64,000 nucleotides of DNA from Lunularia cruciata (lineage: Eukaryota; Streptophyta; Marchantiopsida; Lunulariales; Lunulariaceae). Location: positions 30,108,243 to 30,172,242 of the forward strand of contig OX419761.1 of NCBI GenBank assembly GCA_948567375.1. The letters are read 5' to 3'. The notes under the pieces are model-generated. The model ran no database searches. It was not told the DNA's origin and saw only the letters and a list, made by a program, of their open reading frames with translations. Numbering within the stretch: the first letter of the stretch is position 1; each line of letters opens with the position of its first letter. Below are positions 54,181 through 64,000 of this stretch, piece by piece. Both the position numbers and the translations under genes were made by a program.

Positions 54181-57100
54181 TATGGCAACCCAACATGTAT
54201 CATTTTTTTGGTAATCAAGTAATTAAAGTTCATTCCCATAGAGATACAAGTTAGAAATGGTCAAATACAAAGTAAAACATAGCAATTCAATTCTCCTTGA
54301 GTTCTTCTTTAGTCTCTCAGGTAGAAACCACACACAAAAGAGAGTAACAAGCACTAATCACAATCTCATCACAAATTAACACTTCGTAATCACAACTCCA
54401 TTAAATCTTTCCAAACAATCTTGATTGTGATGATTTAGGTTTTCTTGAAGAAGGCTACTTCAGTACAAAATGATCTCACCTCAAAATTGCATTCCACCCC
54501 TCCATTGAAGGCACAACTTCCATGATCTAAATTGCTATACATCAATCCTGCACTACACTCACAATTGCAAAATACTACCAACACTAAAATTCCTCTCAGA
54601 TCTATCAAGGCATCACTTTGATTGCACTTCACTCAAGATCAAACACACAAAATGAAGATCAGCACTATGGAATCCAACATCCAACAAGCTCACTGACTTG
54701 CACTTCAAATTTCACTAAACATTCACAAACACACACACATGATTGATACTTGGAATTAAGCTGAAATGACGAGCACTAAGATACAACACTTTGCTTTATC
54801 AACTTTGAAAATATAATACCAAACAACACAACACTACAAATGCTTCCTTTAAATAGGCTGAGCACTTCAACAATTATCTACTTACTATACCATTTCTTAA
54901 CAATCTCCAGATCTGAAATGGCAACCCACTCTTCATATCTGTCAATTCAAATCTCAAATTGGTTATGAATTCGATCCGATGTCTACTTCTTCTTCCTCTA
55001 CCCAAACCCAATGTAACTTCTTTTGCTTCCTCTACTTTAGATCTAACAACTTCTACACACTCTATTATTTCTCTAACCTCTTTAGTTTGAATTGCAATTG
55101 AACTCATGGACATTATATCTATCTTCTTATCTTTTGACCTATTCCTCTCTAATATCTCGTACAACTCATCCAAAGTAACTTGCACTCCTACATCTCTTAC
55201 TTTGGCTTGGGTTCCTAACTTCACACTACTTCAAATCTGTTCTAACTTAGATTTCACTAATTCTAACTTGAGACAAATGTTATCTCCTACCTCACCAACT
55301 TTCCTATCTAATTTTCCTCTCAGGTGAATCAAAAGATTTTCAGATCTGTTCCTTTGCCTTTCTCTTCTTCCACTAACAACTTTAACTTTAACTTCGTGCA
55401 TATGTACTTCTTCTATTTTTACCTCAACTTCTAATCTTAGTATTGTATCTAGTTTCTCTACTACTCCTCCCACTTGCTCTGATGTATGATCTTGAGCTCT
55501 CTCTACCTGCAACTCTTCACTATACATCTTTATGGCATCTTTGAACTTGGCTATCAATGCTTCCTTCTCCTCCACATATTTGGCAAGTTAGGCTTCCACA
55601 TTGATGAATAATCCTTGCAGTGCTCATCTTCTCTATTTCTTCCTACTATCTCTCTCTGCCATGCTTCATCCTTTTGCATTGCCATTGCTTTCAAGCTCTC
55701 CAACTCTTGCTCACCATAGCAATTGCCTTTGAATGTATAACCTTGATGCGCGCTTCATCCAATTCTCCCTTCAACTTTTCCAAATTTTCCTCTTGCTTCC
55801 TCAATTTCTCATCTTTCACTTCTATTTCAATTCCTCACCTCTTGAAAGACTCCTACAAGTCCAAAAATCTCATCTCTCTCAAGACTTTGTCAAACCAAAG
55901 CTCCTCCACGTACTTCTCCCCTTTAGTTAGCTTCTTCCTTAACTGAACAATCTCTTCCTTCAAATACTTCACCCTATAGTTCATCCTTTACTTTAGGATG
56001 ATCTCTTCTCAGCCCTACCTTTGTCTTCTCCATCATCATCAACAAGGGACAAACTTTTTTAGATAAGTACACAAATTCATTGCCCTCTTCTTCTTCTATA
56101 GTGTCTTTGTATTCTTTCAGCTCTTGCATTGATGCTTCTTCCATTGGCGCTTTACTCAGAATTCTTGATCTTCTCACCTTAAGAGTCATCTCCCTTGAAT
56201 TGGCATCTTCATCTTCCACACTTTGTACTTTACTCGAACCTACAACTTCAATGTGCTCAAACTTCTTTGTTCTTGTTCCTCAAGGAATGACCAACCTCGG
56301 CTCTTCTGCTCCTTGCTCTTTGATCTCCACCGCAAGCAACTCTAGACACAGCATATTGCCTCTTTCCATGCATTCAATTGCTTCATGGAACTCCTGATCC
56401 TCCTCCTCAGCCATTGCTTTCTCCGGCTGTTGCACTTTGGTTTCTCCATCACTTCCACTACTTGATTCACCACTCTTCAGGGTGAGCTCTGCCTCTTCTT
56501 CATTTGCTGAGTCCTCTGACTTTGTCTCATCTTCTCCTTCCAATTCTTTTGCTGATGATAGCTCCCTCACAACAACTTTGTGCCTTAGCGCCAACCTTCT
56601 TTTCTTTCTTGGCTTTGTAGGTGATACCATCTCCTTGGAATGACTTCACTTCTTTGTCCTCAAAATCTTTGGCTGCATTCTCATACACTTGCCCATCTTG
56701 GCAAAGTGTTCATTGTTTTGCTGGAGTTAGAGAAGGTACTATTGCTCTTCTTCATCCACTTTTCTTCTCAGGTCTGGATGGAAGTGTGAGACCATCTTCT
56801 TCCTCTCTTATGCCTTCAGCAAGTTCAGCCCAAGGTAGAAATGCACTGCAAATGGCACTAGATAATGAGGCAGCAATTGATCCCTCCAACTCTAGACCAT
56901 TTGCCTTGTTCTTTGGTGAAAACACTTTGCACAATTCATCAGTGCTCCTACAAACATCTGGTGGAAAAACTCCACTTGGTGCTCCATCACATATGTGGTC
57001 CAATCTGGCTTGAAGAGTGCCATCATCACCTTGACAATACTTTGCCTTACCGGGTCTCAATTGGTATTGACCTTAAACCTATTCTTCACATGCAAAGCAT

Positions 57101-58014
57101 TAAAGGATTTTTGGATTTCCTCAGTCTCTTTTGCAGACTCTCCTTTCTCAAGGAAAGTCACTCCAGTTTCCTCACCAACCTCTGGCCCCAAGACCAACCT
57201 CCAATCTGATTCTTTCCATTGAGCCGGATTGCCTCTCTTTCCTTCTTCCTCTGGTCCCTCCTCACAATCACTCACAGGTACTTCTGCCATGAATCCTAGA
57301 AAACTCAAATTCCAATTCCAGGCCAGAAAAGTAATTTGAAGTCTACTCAAAACTTCAATCCTTGCTATTACGTCTAGCCTCTAAATCATAGGATTTCTCA
57401 CTACAAGTGAGGGACTCTTCTTCTCACCCCTCATTGGCATTGTGTGATTGCTCACTTGTGGTAGCTGAAGATAATTCTACTGTCTCCTAGACACAAGATC
57501 CTAATTCCCTTAGGATTGTTAAACATCAAACTCTTGGATGGCTTTGCAACAGGCACTCCTTTGAGTCAACTACTTAGTGGCTTAGGATACTTATGTGACA
57601 TTTCAAAATCCCCTTGACAAAGTCTTGATTTTATAGTGCTTTGTTGTGCGGTCATTTCTCCATCACTCTTCACTAAAAATCACAAATTTTGCATGAGTTC
57701 CTCCTAGCGTTGTCAATTTTAGTTGCTTGCACCTTATCTATTTTCTTGCTTGTACTTTCTTGGATGATAAACTCAAAGGAAATTTGTTACATTGTCTTTG
57801 CATTGGGTTGATCACCCAAGATAAATTTTCCTTACTTTGGGTTCTTTGTGTCAAGTCCAATCCAAGTTCTTCTTTCCTAACATGAAGTAACTTTACTTTG
57901 GGCTCAACCTGAAGACATGATTCTCCTTCTTTAGTCACCATTTGGGTTCAATACAACTTCAACTATACACTTCTTCTTCAAAATATAACAAAAGCAAAAA
58001 ATGTGGGTACCATA
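54181..58014 (-). mobile_element. LCC-6: complete LTR-like unit in COP integrase
   Basis: 3834 bp on the minus strand, start TATGGTACCCACA (58014, one transition from TGTGG) and end GGGTTGCCATA (54181). Flanks AATAT (54176-54180) and GATAC (58015-58019) fit a 5-bp duplication with two transitions, and the COP reading ...SRKKYY-VSFINDYLRF is restored when the unit is removed. TATTTAAA lies at 54848-54855 (minus). Confidence 0.85.
54965..57470 (-). pseudogene. LCC-6 acidic coiled-coil protein gene, decayed
   Basis: Pieces in order: 57057-57350 (SRLQITFLAWNWNLSFLGF, NPAQWKESDWRLVLGPEVG), 56752-57060 with HICDGAPSGVFPPDV, the acidic region 56280-56630 (PRKKRRLALRHKVV basic patch, then a Glu/Asp/Ser run), coiled-coil parts 55974-56219 and 55231-55575, and the tail 54874-55224 (DVGVQVTLDELYEILERN). 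The same domain order as LCC-2/4 at lower identity, so it adds a third distinct lineage. The start is not clear; 57470 is where similarity fades. Confidence 0.62.
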
Positions 58015-60212
58015 GATACTATGTATCTTTCATCAATGATTATTTGAGGTTTTTATAGATTCATTTCCTACATCAGAAGTCTGAGGTCTTTGTCACTTTC
58101 AAGAAGTGGAAAACCCAAGCTAAGACTCAAACTGGTAAGAAAGTGAGATTTTTGCAATCAAATAACGGTAAGGAATACACTTCTAGAGAATTTGAGGTGT
58201 ATTATCAACAAGAGGGGATGACTCACCATCTCACTACAATATATACTTCACAGCAGAATGGTGTTGCTGAGAGGCTCAATCAAACATTATTAGAGAAGAT
58301 GAGGAGTATGTTGAGCCAATCAGGTTTATCACATGTGTTTAGTAAGCTATCAATATTGCAGCTTACTTAGTAAATCTTTCTCCTTCTAGTGCAATTCATT
58401 ACATGACACCGTTTGAGATGAGGCATAGACGGCCTGTGATTACAGTCATTTAGGAGTCTTTGGATGTAATGCATATCCTCTCATACCCAAGGACAGTAGA
58501 TCCAAGCTAGATCTTACTTCCAAGAATTGTATTTTTCTTGGCTACCAAAGTGGTGTGAAGGGTTACAGGTTGTGGGATCCCCTCACCTGTAAATTGATTG
58601 TTAGTAGAGATGTTTTGTTCAATGAGTCTAGATCATTGACCAAGCGAGATAAAGCTTTGGCTCCTCATATTGACAAGTGAAAATCTCCCCTAAATATTGT
58701 TGCGGGGGAGATTAACTATGATAGTTTTCATAATGAGTCACAAGGAGGTGCTGAGGTGCTCCCATAGAGGAGCAAGTTCCCCGAATTGAGGAATTACAAG
58801 GGCGTGAGGAGATTGGTGAACCTTGACACCTATCAACACAAGAAGATCAAGCAAAGTTATCAACAAGGAGGACGTCTGAATGTTTGATTTGTACTCTTGA
58901 ACAATCTGGCAAATGGGTTGATTCAACACAATTAGGAGATATCTCTCTTGATATCTCTCTTGATGATGATGATGGTATGGCTTGATCTTGGAAGAAGGAG
59001 AACCTTCTTCATACAATGAGGCTCTAGATTTGATGGACAGCTTGGGTGGAATGCTGCAATGTAGAGAGAGATGCAATCATTGATTGACAACAAGACTTGG
59101 GAGTTAGTGAAGCTTTCAAAACATCAACAATTGGTGGACAGTAAGTGAGTTTACAAATAGAAAGATAGCCCCACTAATGGAGAAAACAAGATCTACAAGG
59201 CCAGGTTGGTGGCCAAGGGCTTCATACAAGAAAAAAGGTGTTGATTACAATGAGGTCTACTCTCTTGTTGCTAAGTATGCCACTATTTGCTTATTGTGTG
59301 TACTTTGTGACTTACTTTGGTCTTCTCTTAGATCAAATAGATGTTGTCACTGCTTTCCTCTATGGCAATTTAGATGTGGTGATTTTCATGGGACAGCCTA
59401 TGGGTTTTGTGAAAAAAATCCAAGAGGATATGGTTTGTAGGTTGATGAAATCCTTATATGTATTGAAGCAAGCCCCTAGATAATGGAACAAATTGTTTGA
59501 TGATTTAATGAGGTCACAAGGATTTGATCCCTATGTATACATACATAGGGATCAAAAGAAGTAAAGAGGAGTAATGAAGAAGAGGAGTAATGAAAAAGAG
59601 GAGTAATGAAGTCTTTGGCTTCATTGTTCTGGTACTCTATGTGGATGACATGCTTATTGTAGCTAGGGATAATATGATGTTGATAAGCTCAAAGCCCTCT
59701 TGAGTTCCGAATTTAGAATGAAAGATCTTGGTACAACAAGGAGGATTTTGGGGATGGAGATCCAACAAAACTTGGAGGATGGAAAGTTGTGTTTAACTCA
59801 AGGGAAGTATGCTAGAAAGGTACTTGCAATATTGAACATGGAGAATTGCAAGTTTTTGAGTACTCCTTTAGCTCCTCACTTCAAGCTTTCATCAGCTCTT
59901 TGTCCAATAGATGCCGTGGAGAAAGGTTTGATGTCCAAGATCCCTTATGACAAGGCAGCGTGAAGTCTCATGTTTTTGATGATTTTCACTAGGCCTGACA
60001 TTGCTCTAACTATGGGCAATACTATAGATACATGTCAAATCCAGGGAGGATACATTGGGAAGTTATGAAGTGGATACTCATATATCTCAAGGGTATATTG
60101 GATTTTGGCCCTTTTTTTAACGCTAAATCTTACAATGCCAAATCACTTATTGGCTATGTAGATGCTGACTATGGACAAGATTTGGATGGGAGGAAATCTA
60201 TGACTGAGTATG
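58015..60212 (+). pseudogene. COP integrase end, RT and start of RNase H
   Basis: Integrase core resumes VSFINDYLRF; the second acidic motif reads LQSNNGKEYTSREF where a copia element has LRSDNGGEY (Asp to Asn), and the Glu stretch is QQNGVAERLNQTLLEKM (58143-58370). RT follows at 59177-59483 (VVTAFLYGNLDVVIFMGQP, SLYVLKQAPR), the catalytic VLYVDDMLIVA near 59630-59660, 59700-59963 (FRMKDLGTTRRILGMEIQ), and RNase H YVDADYGQDLDGRKSMTEYV at 60032-60217, cut by CHR-4. An expansion of the unit AGAGGAGTAATGAA (three copies, about 59566-59608) adds residues inside RT. Confidence 0.83.
59566..59608 (+). repeat. Three-copy short tandem repeat in COP RT
   Basis: AGAGGAGTAATGAA repeated three times with small spacers, just before the YVDD region. 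It follows the inverted repeat GATCCCTATGTAT / ATACATAGGGATC at 59527-59554. Confidence 0.8.
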
Positions 60213-60635
60213 TGTAAAAGACCGAAACCAAGGAGAGAAATAGGAGAATGGAAATTCACATTGGGACACTTGAATGAGGGAAAACTCCGAATGCCTAGCA
60301 TGAGCTTTGGCCTTGGTATTTATAGGTAGCATACAAGACCCTTGAAGCTTCTCAAGGAGTTTCCTTGAGCCGCTTTCTTGGAGTGCAAGCCAAGTTAACT
60401 AGGAAGCTTCTCAAGAAGCTTCCTTCTAGAAGCCGCCTACTTGGCGTGCAAGCTAAGCTAGTTAGAAGCTTCTAGAAGCTTCCTTCTAGAAGCTACCTGC
60501 TTAGGGCGCAAGTTAACTAGTTGGGAAGCTTCCTAAGAAGCTTCTTAGATGCTTCTAGAATATTCTAGGCTATTTTGTCTTATTCTCTACTTCGTAAGCC
60601 CGACTAACTTCGTCATTAAACTCCATATTGTTACA
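60213..60635 (-). repeat. CHR-4 3' LTR
   Basis: 423 bp; minus strand TGTAACAATATGG to GGTCTTTTACA. TATA box at plus 60317-60324. A purine tract GCGGCGGGGGAATA (plus 60636-60649) directly precedes it on the minus strand. Confidence 0.93.
60403..60491 (-). promoter_or_regulatory. Heat-shock-element-like array in the CHR-4 LTR
   Basis: GAAGCTTCTAGAAGCTTC at 60465-60482 is four perfectly spaced alternating pentamers (GAAnnTTCnnGAAnnTTC), followed by TTCTAGAA at 60484-60491; GAAGCTTC at 60403-60410 and 60415-60422 and TTCTAGAA at 60424-60431 lie on the other side. It sits about 140 bp upstream of the TATA box on the minus strand. In plants such arrays bind heat-shock factors; function here is inferred. 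Confidence 0.65.
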
Positions 60636-62393
60636 TATTCCCCCGCCGCTAGTTGGTGACGTCCTCGTCGCCAGTGAAGCTTCGAATTCCTTGATGGCCA
60701 TCTGTGCATTCTGGAGGTGAGAAAGAGGTTCCCATGTAGCATCATGAAGGGGATACCCTTTCCAAAGGACCTTGTACTCCGTATGTTGGTGACGGCCTCG
60801 TTGAATATGGCGATGCGCAAGGATACGATCAACTTCGTACTCCTCATGATCATTGATAGGGACAGGAAGAGGGGGAGGTTGGACTCGAGAGGAAAAGGAA
60901 GAAGGGTTAGGAACAAAGGGTTTCAACTTGGAAATATGAAAGACAGGATGGATACGCATGTGACAAGGTAAGGCAAGACGATAAGCAACAGGAGAGATAA
61001 TGTGGGTGATATCAAAGGGTCCTATCCAATTAGGAGCAAGTTTACGAACTTGGGTATCAAGTGGGAGAGGGAGGTTACTAGAGGATAGCATGACTTTATC
61101 ACCAACTTCAAAGGTGAGATCACGACGATGATGGTCTGCATATTGTTTTTGGCGATTCTGAGCAACAAGGAGGTGAGATTTGGCTTGTTGGAGAGATTGG
61201 GATATAGTGGTCAAGAATGTAGAAGTATGAGGAACCTGAGAGGGAGGGGGAGCAAGAAGAGAATCTGGAACAAGCGGATCTTGGCCAAAATTGAGAAAGA
61301 AGGGAGAAAATCCAGTGCTTGCCTGTTTGGAATTGTTGTAGGCAAATTCTGCAGCTGCAAGACATTCATCCCAGTTGGTATGGTGGACATTGACAAAGGC
61401 CCGCAACATATCCTCCAATGTACGATTGGCGCGTTCGGTTTGTCCATCAGTTTGAGGATGATAGGCCGTGGACAAAGCAAGCTTGGTGCCGAGTATCTGG
61501 AAGAGTGCTTGCCAAAACTTCCCGGTAAATCGAGGATCACGGTCGGAGATGAGTACACGTGGCATCCCATGATGCTTGAAGACATTGTCGAAGTAGATTT
61601 GCACTAAGGTTGGAGCATCCACGGTATCACAGGTTGGTGCCAAGTGGATTTGCTTACTAAGCTTATCCACAAACACCACAATTGCAGTGTGTCCTTGTTT
61701 TGTCTTTGGCAAGGATGTGATGAGATCCAAGCTCACATGCTCCCAACGAGCGGATGGAATGGCGAGTGGTTGAAGGAGTCCACTCGGCTTCTGGTTGTTG
61801 GCCTTGTTCCGTTGGCAACTCTCACATGATCGGACAAAGTCTCGAACATCTCGTGTCATGTTGGGCCACCACCATTGGCGTTGGAGGGTGCCCAAGGTCT
61901 TGTCCACTCCCATGTGACCAGCTATTGGTAAATCATGGGCTTCTTGAAGGCGCACAAGTCGAAGATCACCTTTGGTTGGAACATAGATCTGGTCTGCATG
62001 GAATAAAAGGCCTTCCTTGAAGGAGAAGGTGTTGTACTCCTTGTCACGTGCCGTTAGACGACCGTGTACCATTTGGAAGAAGGGATCTTGCTATAGGGCT
62101 AACCGAAACTCGTTATGAATCTTGGGATCAATTGACACTGTCGTAATTGCTGCCGCAATGAGAGGAAGAGACTTCAAATCAGGTCGTCGTGATAGAGCAT
62201 CAGGGATGACATGGAACCGACCTGGTTTGTACTCAAGTTTGATGTCGAACAGTTGGAGTTGCTCTTCCCATCGATGATGTCGACTCTTCATGTGCTCTAG
62301 GTATAAGGTCTGCAACAATGGCTTGTGATCAGTTCGCATGATCACTTGTTTCCCCAAGAGATAATGCCTCCATACCTTGGTGGCATATACCAT
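60570..62393 (-). pseudogene. CHR-4 RNase H end, integrase and chromodomain
   Basis: 62091-62393 ends RNase H (TDHKPLLQTLYLEHMK, IPDALSRRPD). A TAG at 62088-62090, where CAG is expected, separates it in the same frame from 60570-62072 (500 codons). This has the zinc domain (HMGVDKTLGTLQRQWWWPNM, CESCQRNK), the core with Asp in SLDLITSLP, Asp in LISDRDPRFTG and Glu in DGQTERANRTLEDML, a GPF-type C-terminal region (APNWIGPFDI), and a chromodomain (YEVDRILAHRHIQRG, YKVLWKGYPLHDATWEP). Chromodomains bind methylated H3 and direct integration into heterochromatin. The frame overruns the purine tract and 65 bp of the LTR, so the stop is inside the LTR. Confidence 0.92.
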
Positions 62394-62409
62394 TGCAAGT
62401 TGTTCGATC

Positions 62410-63978
62410 TCAAGCAGAGTAATTTCTTTCCACTGTATTTAGTCGGCGAGACACAAAGGCAATCGGATGTAGTCCATCTGGAAATTCTTGTTGCAACACA
62501 GCTCCAATTGCAAAGTTAGAAGCATCAAAATCAACCACACAAGGTAGTTGAGGATCATATGGTTGAAGAATAGGTCTTGAAGACACCATATGCTTTAACT
62601 TCTGGAATGCTTCTTCATGCTTGGTGGTCCACTGGAAGCTCGAGTTCTTTCCCAAGAGGTCAGTCAATGGTGCAGCCACGTGAGCATAGTAGTGGATGAA
62701 CCGTCGGTAAAAACTGGCCAGTCCATTGAATGCTCGTACTTCTGTAGCATCCTTCGGGGTAGGCCAATCAGTAATGGCCTTGATCTTCTCTTCTTCCATC
62801 TTGATCCCCTCTGATGAGATCTTATGACCCAAGAAGGTAACCTCCTTCTGCCAAAAAGCACACTTTGACTTCTTGTAGTAAAATTTCCACTGTCGTAGTC
62901 GTCTTAGGACTTCTCGCACATGATTCACATGTTCTGCCTCTGTCCTGCTATAGATTAAGATATCATCTAAGAACACCACCACGGACCGATCCAATAGTCC
63001 CTCCAACACTCGATGCATCTGATCCATGAAGACTGCTGGAGCATTAGTGAGTCCGAAAGGTAGAACTCTCCACTCAAAATGTCCATACCTTGTGCGAAAA
63101 GCAGTCTTTTGCACATCCTCTCCTTCAATAGGAATTTGCCAATAGCCGCTACGAAGATCCGGCTTGGAAAAGTAGCGTGCTCCACTTAGTTGATCAAGCA
63201 GGTCATCGATCCGAGGTAAGGGATATGCATTCTTCACGGTTTGCTTATTGAGCCCACGGTAATCAATACAGAAATGAAGTCCTCCATCCTTCTTTGGAAC
63301 AAATAGTACCGATGCTCCCCATGGAGAGGTACTATGTCGTATGAAATCCTTCTCCAACAACTCTGTAAGTGTTGTTCGCAACTCCTCCAACTCCTTTGGT
63401 GAGAGCCGATAGATTGGTCTACTCACTGGAGTACTCCCTGGCAATAACTCGATCTTGAAGGGCATACCTCGATCGGAGGGTAATCCCTTGGGCAGATCAT
63501 CCGGAAACACATCTGCAAACTCCTGAACTATCTGATCAACCATTGCTTGATGCGGCACTAGGCCCTCCTCAGATTGTTCTTGTGCAATCGGCTTGATCCA
63601 CACCGCGAATACAAATTTATCGTTCTCCAAAGCTTGCTCTATGGTTGCTTCATTCACAAACTTCCCTTCTAGGGACTCATCTCTCTTCCAAGCTTGCTCC
63701 ATGGTTGCCTTCCTGGCAAACTTCCCATCTTGGGACTCATCTCCCTTCCAGATTCGCTCTATGGCTACCTTCTCGACAAACTTCCCATCTTGGGACTGAC
63801 TATTCTTAGGTGTCTTACTCAGAGGTGCCAGACAACCTAATCGGAAATTCCTACCTTGGTGTTGTACTTGAATTTGGTGTCGGGTCCAATCAAATTGAAC
63901 CTTATGACATTCAAGCCAAGGTAGACCTAGAATGATATCATAATGTAGAGGTGCCACTACGAACCTCATACACTCCAA
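62410..63978 (-). pseudogene. CHR-4 protease end, repeat linker, RT and RNase H
   Basis: Open for 522 codons; the frame continues past the window so 63978 is not the start. Protease end [20 protein letters not shown]; three 20-residue repeats (63616-63795); RT with [65 protein letters not shown] and catalytic [11 protein letters not shown]; connection [18 protein letters not shown]; RNase H start [17 protein letters not shown]. One frameshift at about 62400 disconnects it from RNase H downstream. All catalytic RT residues are kept, so loss of function here is recent. Confidence 0.92.
63616..63795 (-). repeat. Three 60-bp coding repeats in the CHR-4 linker
   Basis: Units 63736-63795, 63676-63735 and 63616-63675, each 20 residues (S-Q/L-D/E-GKF ... 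EQ-W/L-K/E). In frame, between protease and RT. Confidence 0.9.
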
Positions 63979-64000
63979 ATACTCCTTCCCAATCTTGAAG

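Larger units (their letters stand above)
50745..60212 (+). mobile_element. COP: Ty1/copia element, split by LCC-6
   Basis: LTR to 51912, tRNA-Met primer site, gag, protease, integrase, RT and RNase H in copia order on the plus strand. LCC-6 splits the integrase at 54181-58014; CHR-4 interrupts RNase H at 60213, and the 3' end is beyond the window. Net length without LCC-6 is about 5.6 kb so far. Confidence 0.85.
60213..64000 (-). mobile_element. CHR-4: youngest chromovirus copy, 3' part
   Basis: 3' LTR 60213-60635, purine tract, then pol in minus orientation to the window edge, inside the protease. Inserted in COP RNase H after GTATG (60208-60212). Only one frameshift and one stop interrupt the 3.4 kb of pol visible. 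The gag and 5' LTR lie beyond 64000. Confidence 0.92.

Noticed and set aside
60157-60212. Ribonuclease H end of COP as a complete C-terminus
   Set aside because: The frame stops at VTEYV-like codons only because the CHR-4 LTR begins there.
1-64000. Host genes, tRNA, rRNA, CRISPR or bacterial operons
   Set aside because: No frame outside the retroelements shows coding similarity I can support, no cloverleaf-like or rRNA segments were noticed, and repeats are not CRISPR-like.

Overview
The window looks like repeat-rich intergenic DNA from a land plant and consists almost entirely of nested LTR retrotransposons. I see no host gene, rRNA, tRNA, CRISPR array or bacterial-type signal. The evidence for a plant is the primer-binding sites complementary to initiator tRNA-Met, a chromodomain chromovirus, a Ty1/copia element of plant type, and target-site duplications at nested junctions. 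I cannot name the species. A flowering plant is not required by anything seen, and the unusual element types would fit a fern, gymnosperm, lycophyte or bryophyte; that is a guess.

Families, with my own working names. (1) LCC: about 3.8-kb LTR-like units (TG...CA ends, 5-bp target duplications, LTR-type promoter near the 3' end) that carry a long gene for an acidic, coiled-coil protein. Six copies are present, one nested in another. (2) CHR: a Ty3/gypsy chromovirus with 421-467-bp LTRs holding heat-shock-element-like arrays; four copies. (3) G2: a Ty3/gypsy family with 691-bp LTRs; one complete-length minus copy and one plus 3' end. (4) MET: a Ty3/gypsy element whose pol reads protease - cytosine-5 DNA methyltransferase - reverse transcriptase - RNase H - integrase - PHD finger; one near full-length copy and one partial copy. 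(5) Element A: a Ty3/gypsy remnant with a DHGSEI protease. (6) COP: a Ty1/copia element.

Layout. 1-9708: element A (minus), split by LCC-1, itself split by LCC-2. 9709-12010: CHR-1 5' part (plus). 12011-15187: LCC-3. 15188-15365: G2 LTR scrap. 15366-18235: CHR-2 5' part (minus). 18236-19466 and 35994-36347: G2-P 3' end (plus), split by G2-M. 19467-35993: G2-M (minus), itself split by MET at 22678-31361. 36348-40188: CHR-3 (plus). 40189-50742: MET-2 (plus), split by LCC-4 and by a 45856-50031 LTR-like element that contains LCC-5. 50745-60212: COP (plus), split by LCC-6 (minus). 60213-64000: CHR-4 (minus), the youngest-looking copy, inserted in COP and running off the window.

All coding regions are decayed, largely through in-frame stops that look like C-to-T or G-to-A changes (CAG to TAG, CGA to TGA, TGG to TAG or TGA), as expected for methylated repeats. 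Several junctions can be checked by removing the insert: the reading frame of the interrupted gene is then restored (element A protease around LCC-1, G2-M reverse transcriptase around MET, COP integrase around LCC-6). The two most unusual systems are the MET element, with a writer (methyltransferase) and a reader (PHD) of chromatin marks fused into one pol, and the LCC units, which resemble giant solo LTRs with their own protein gene.
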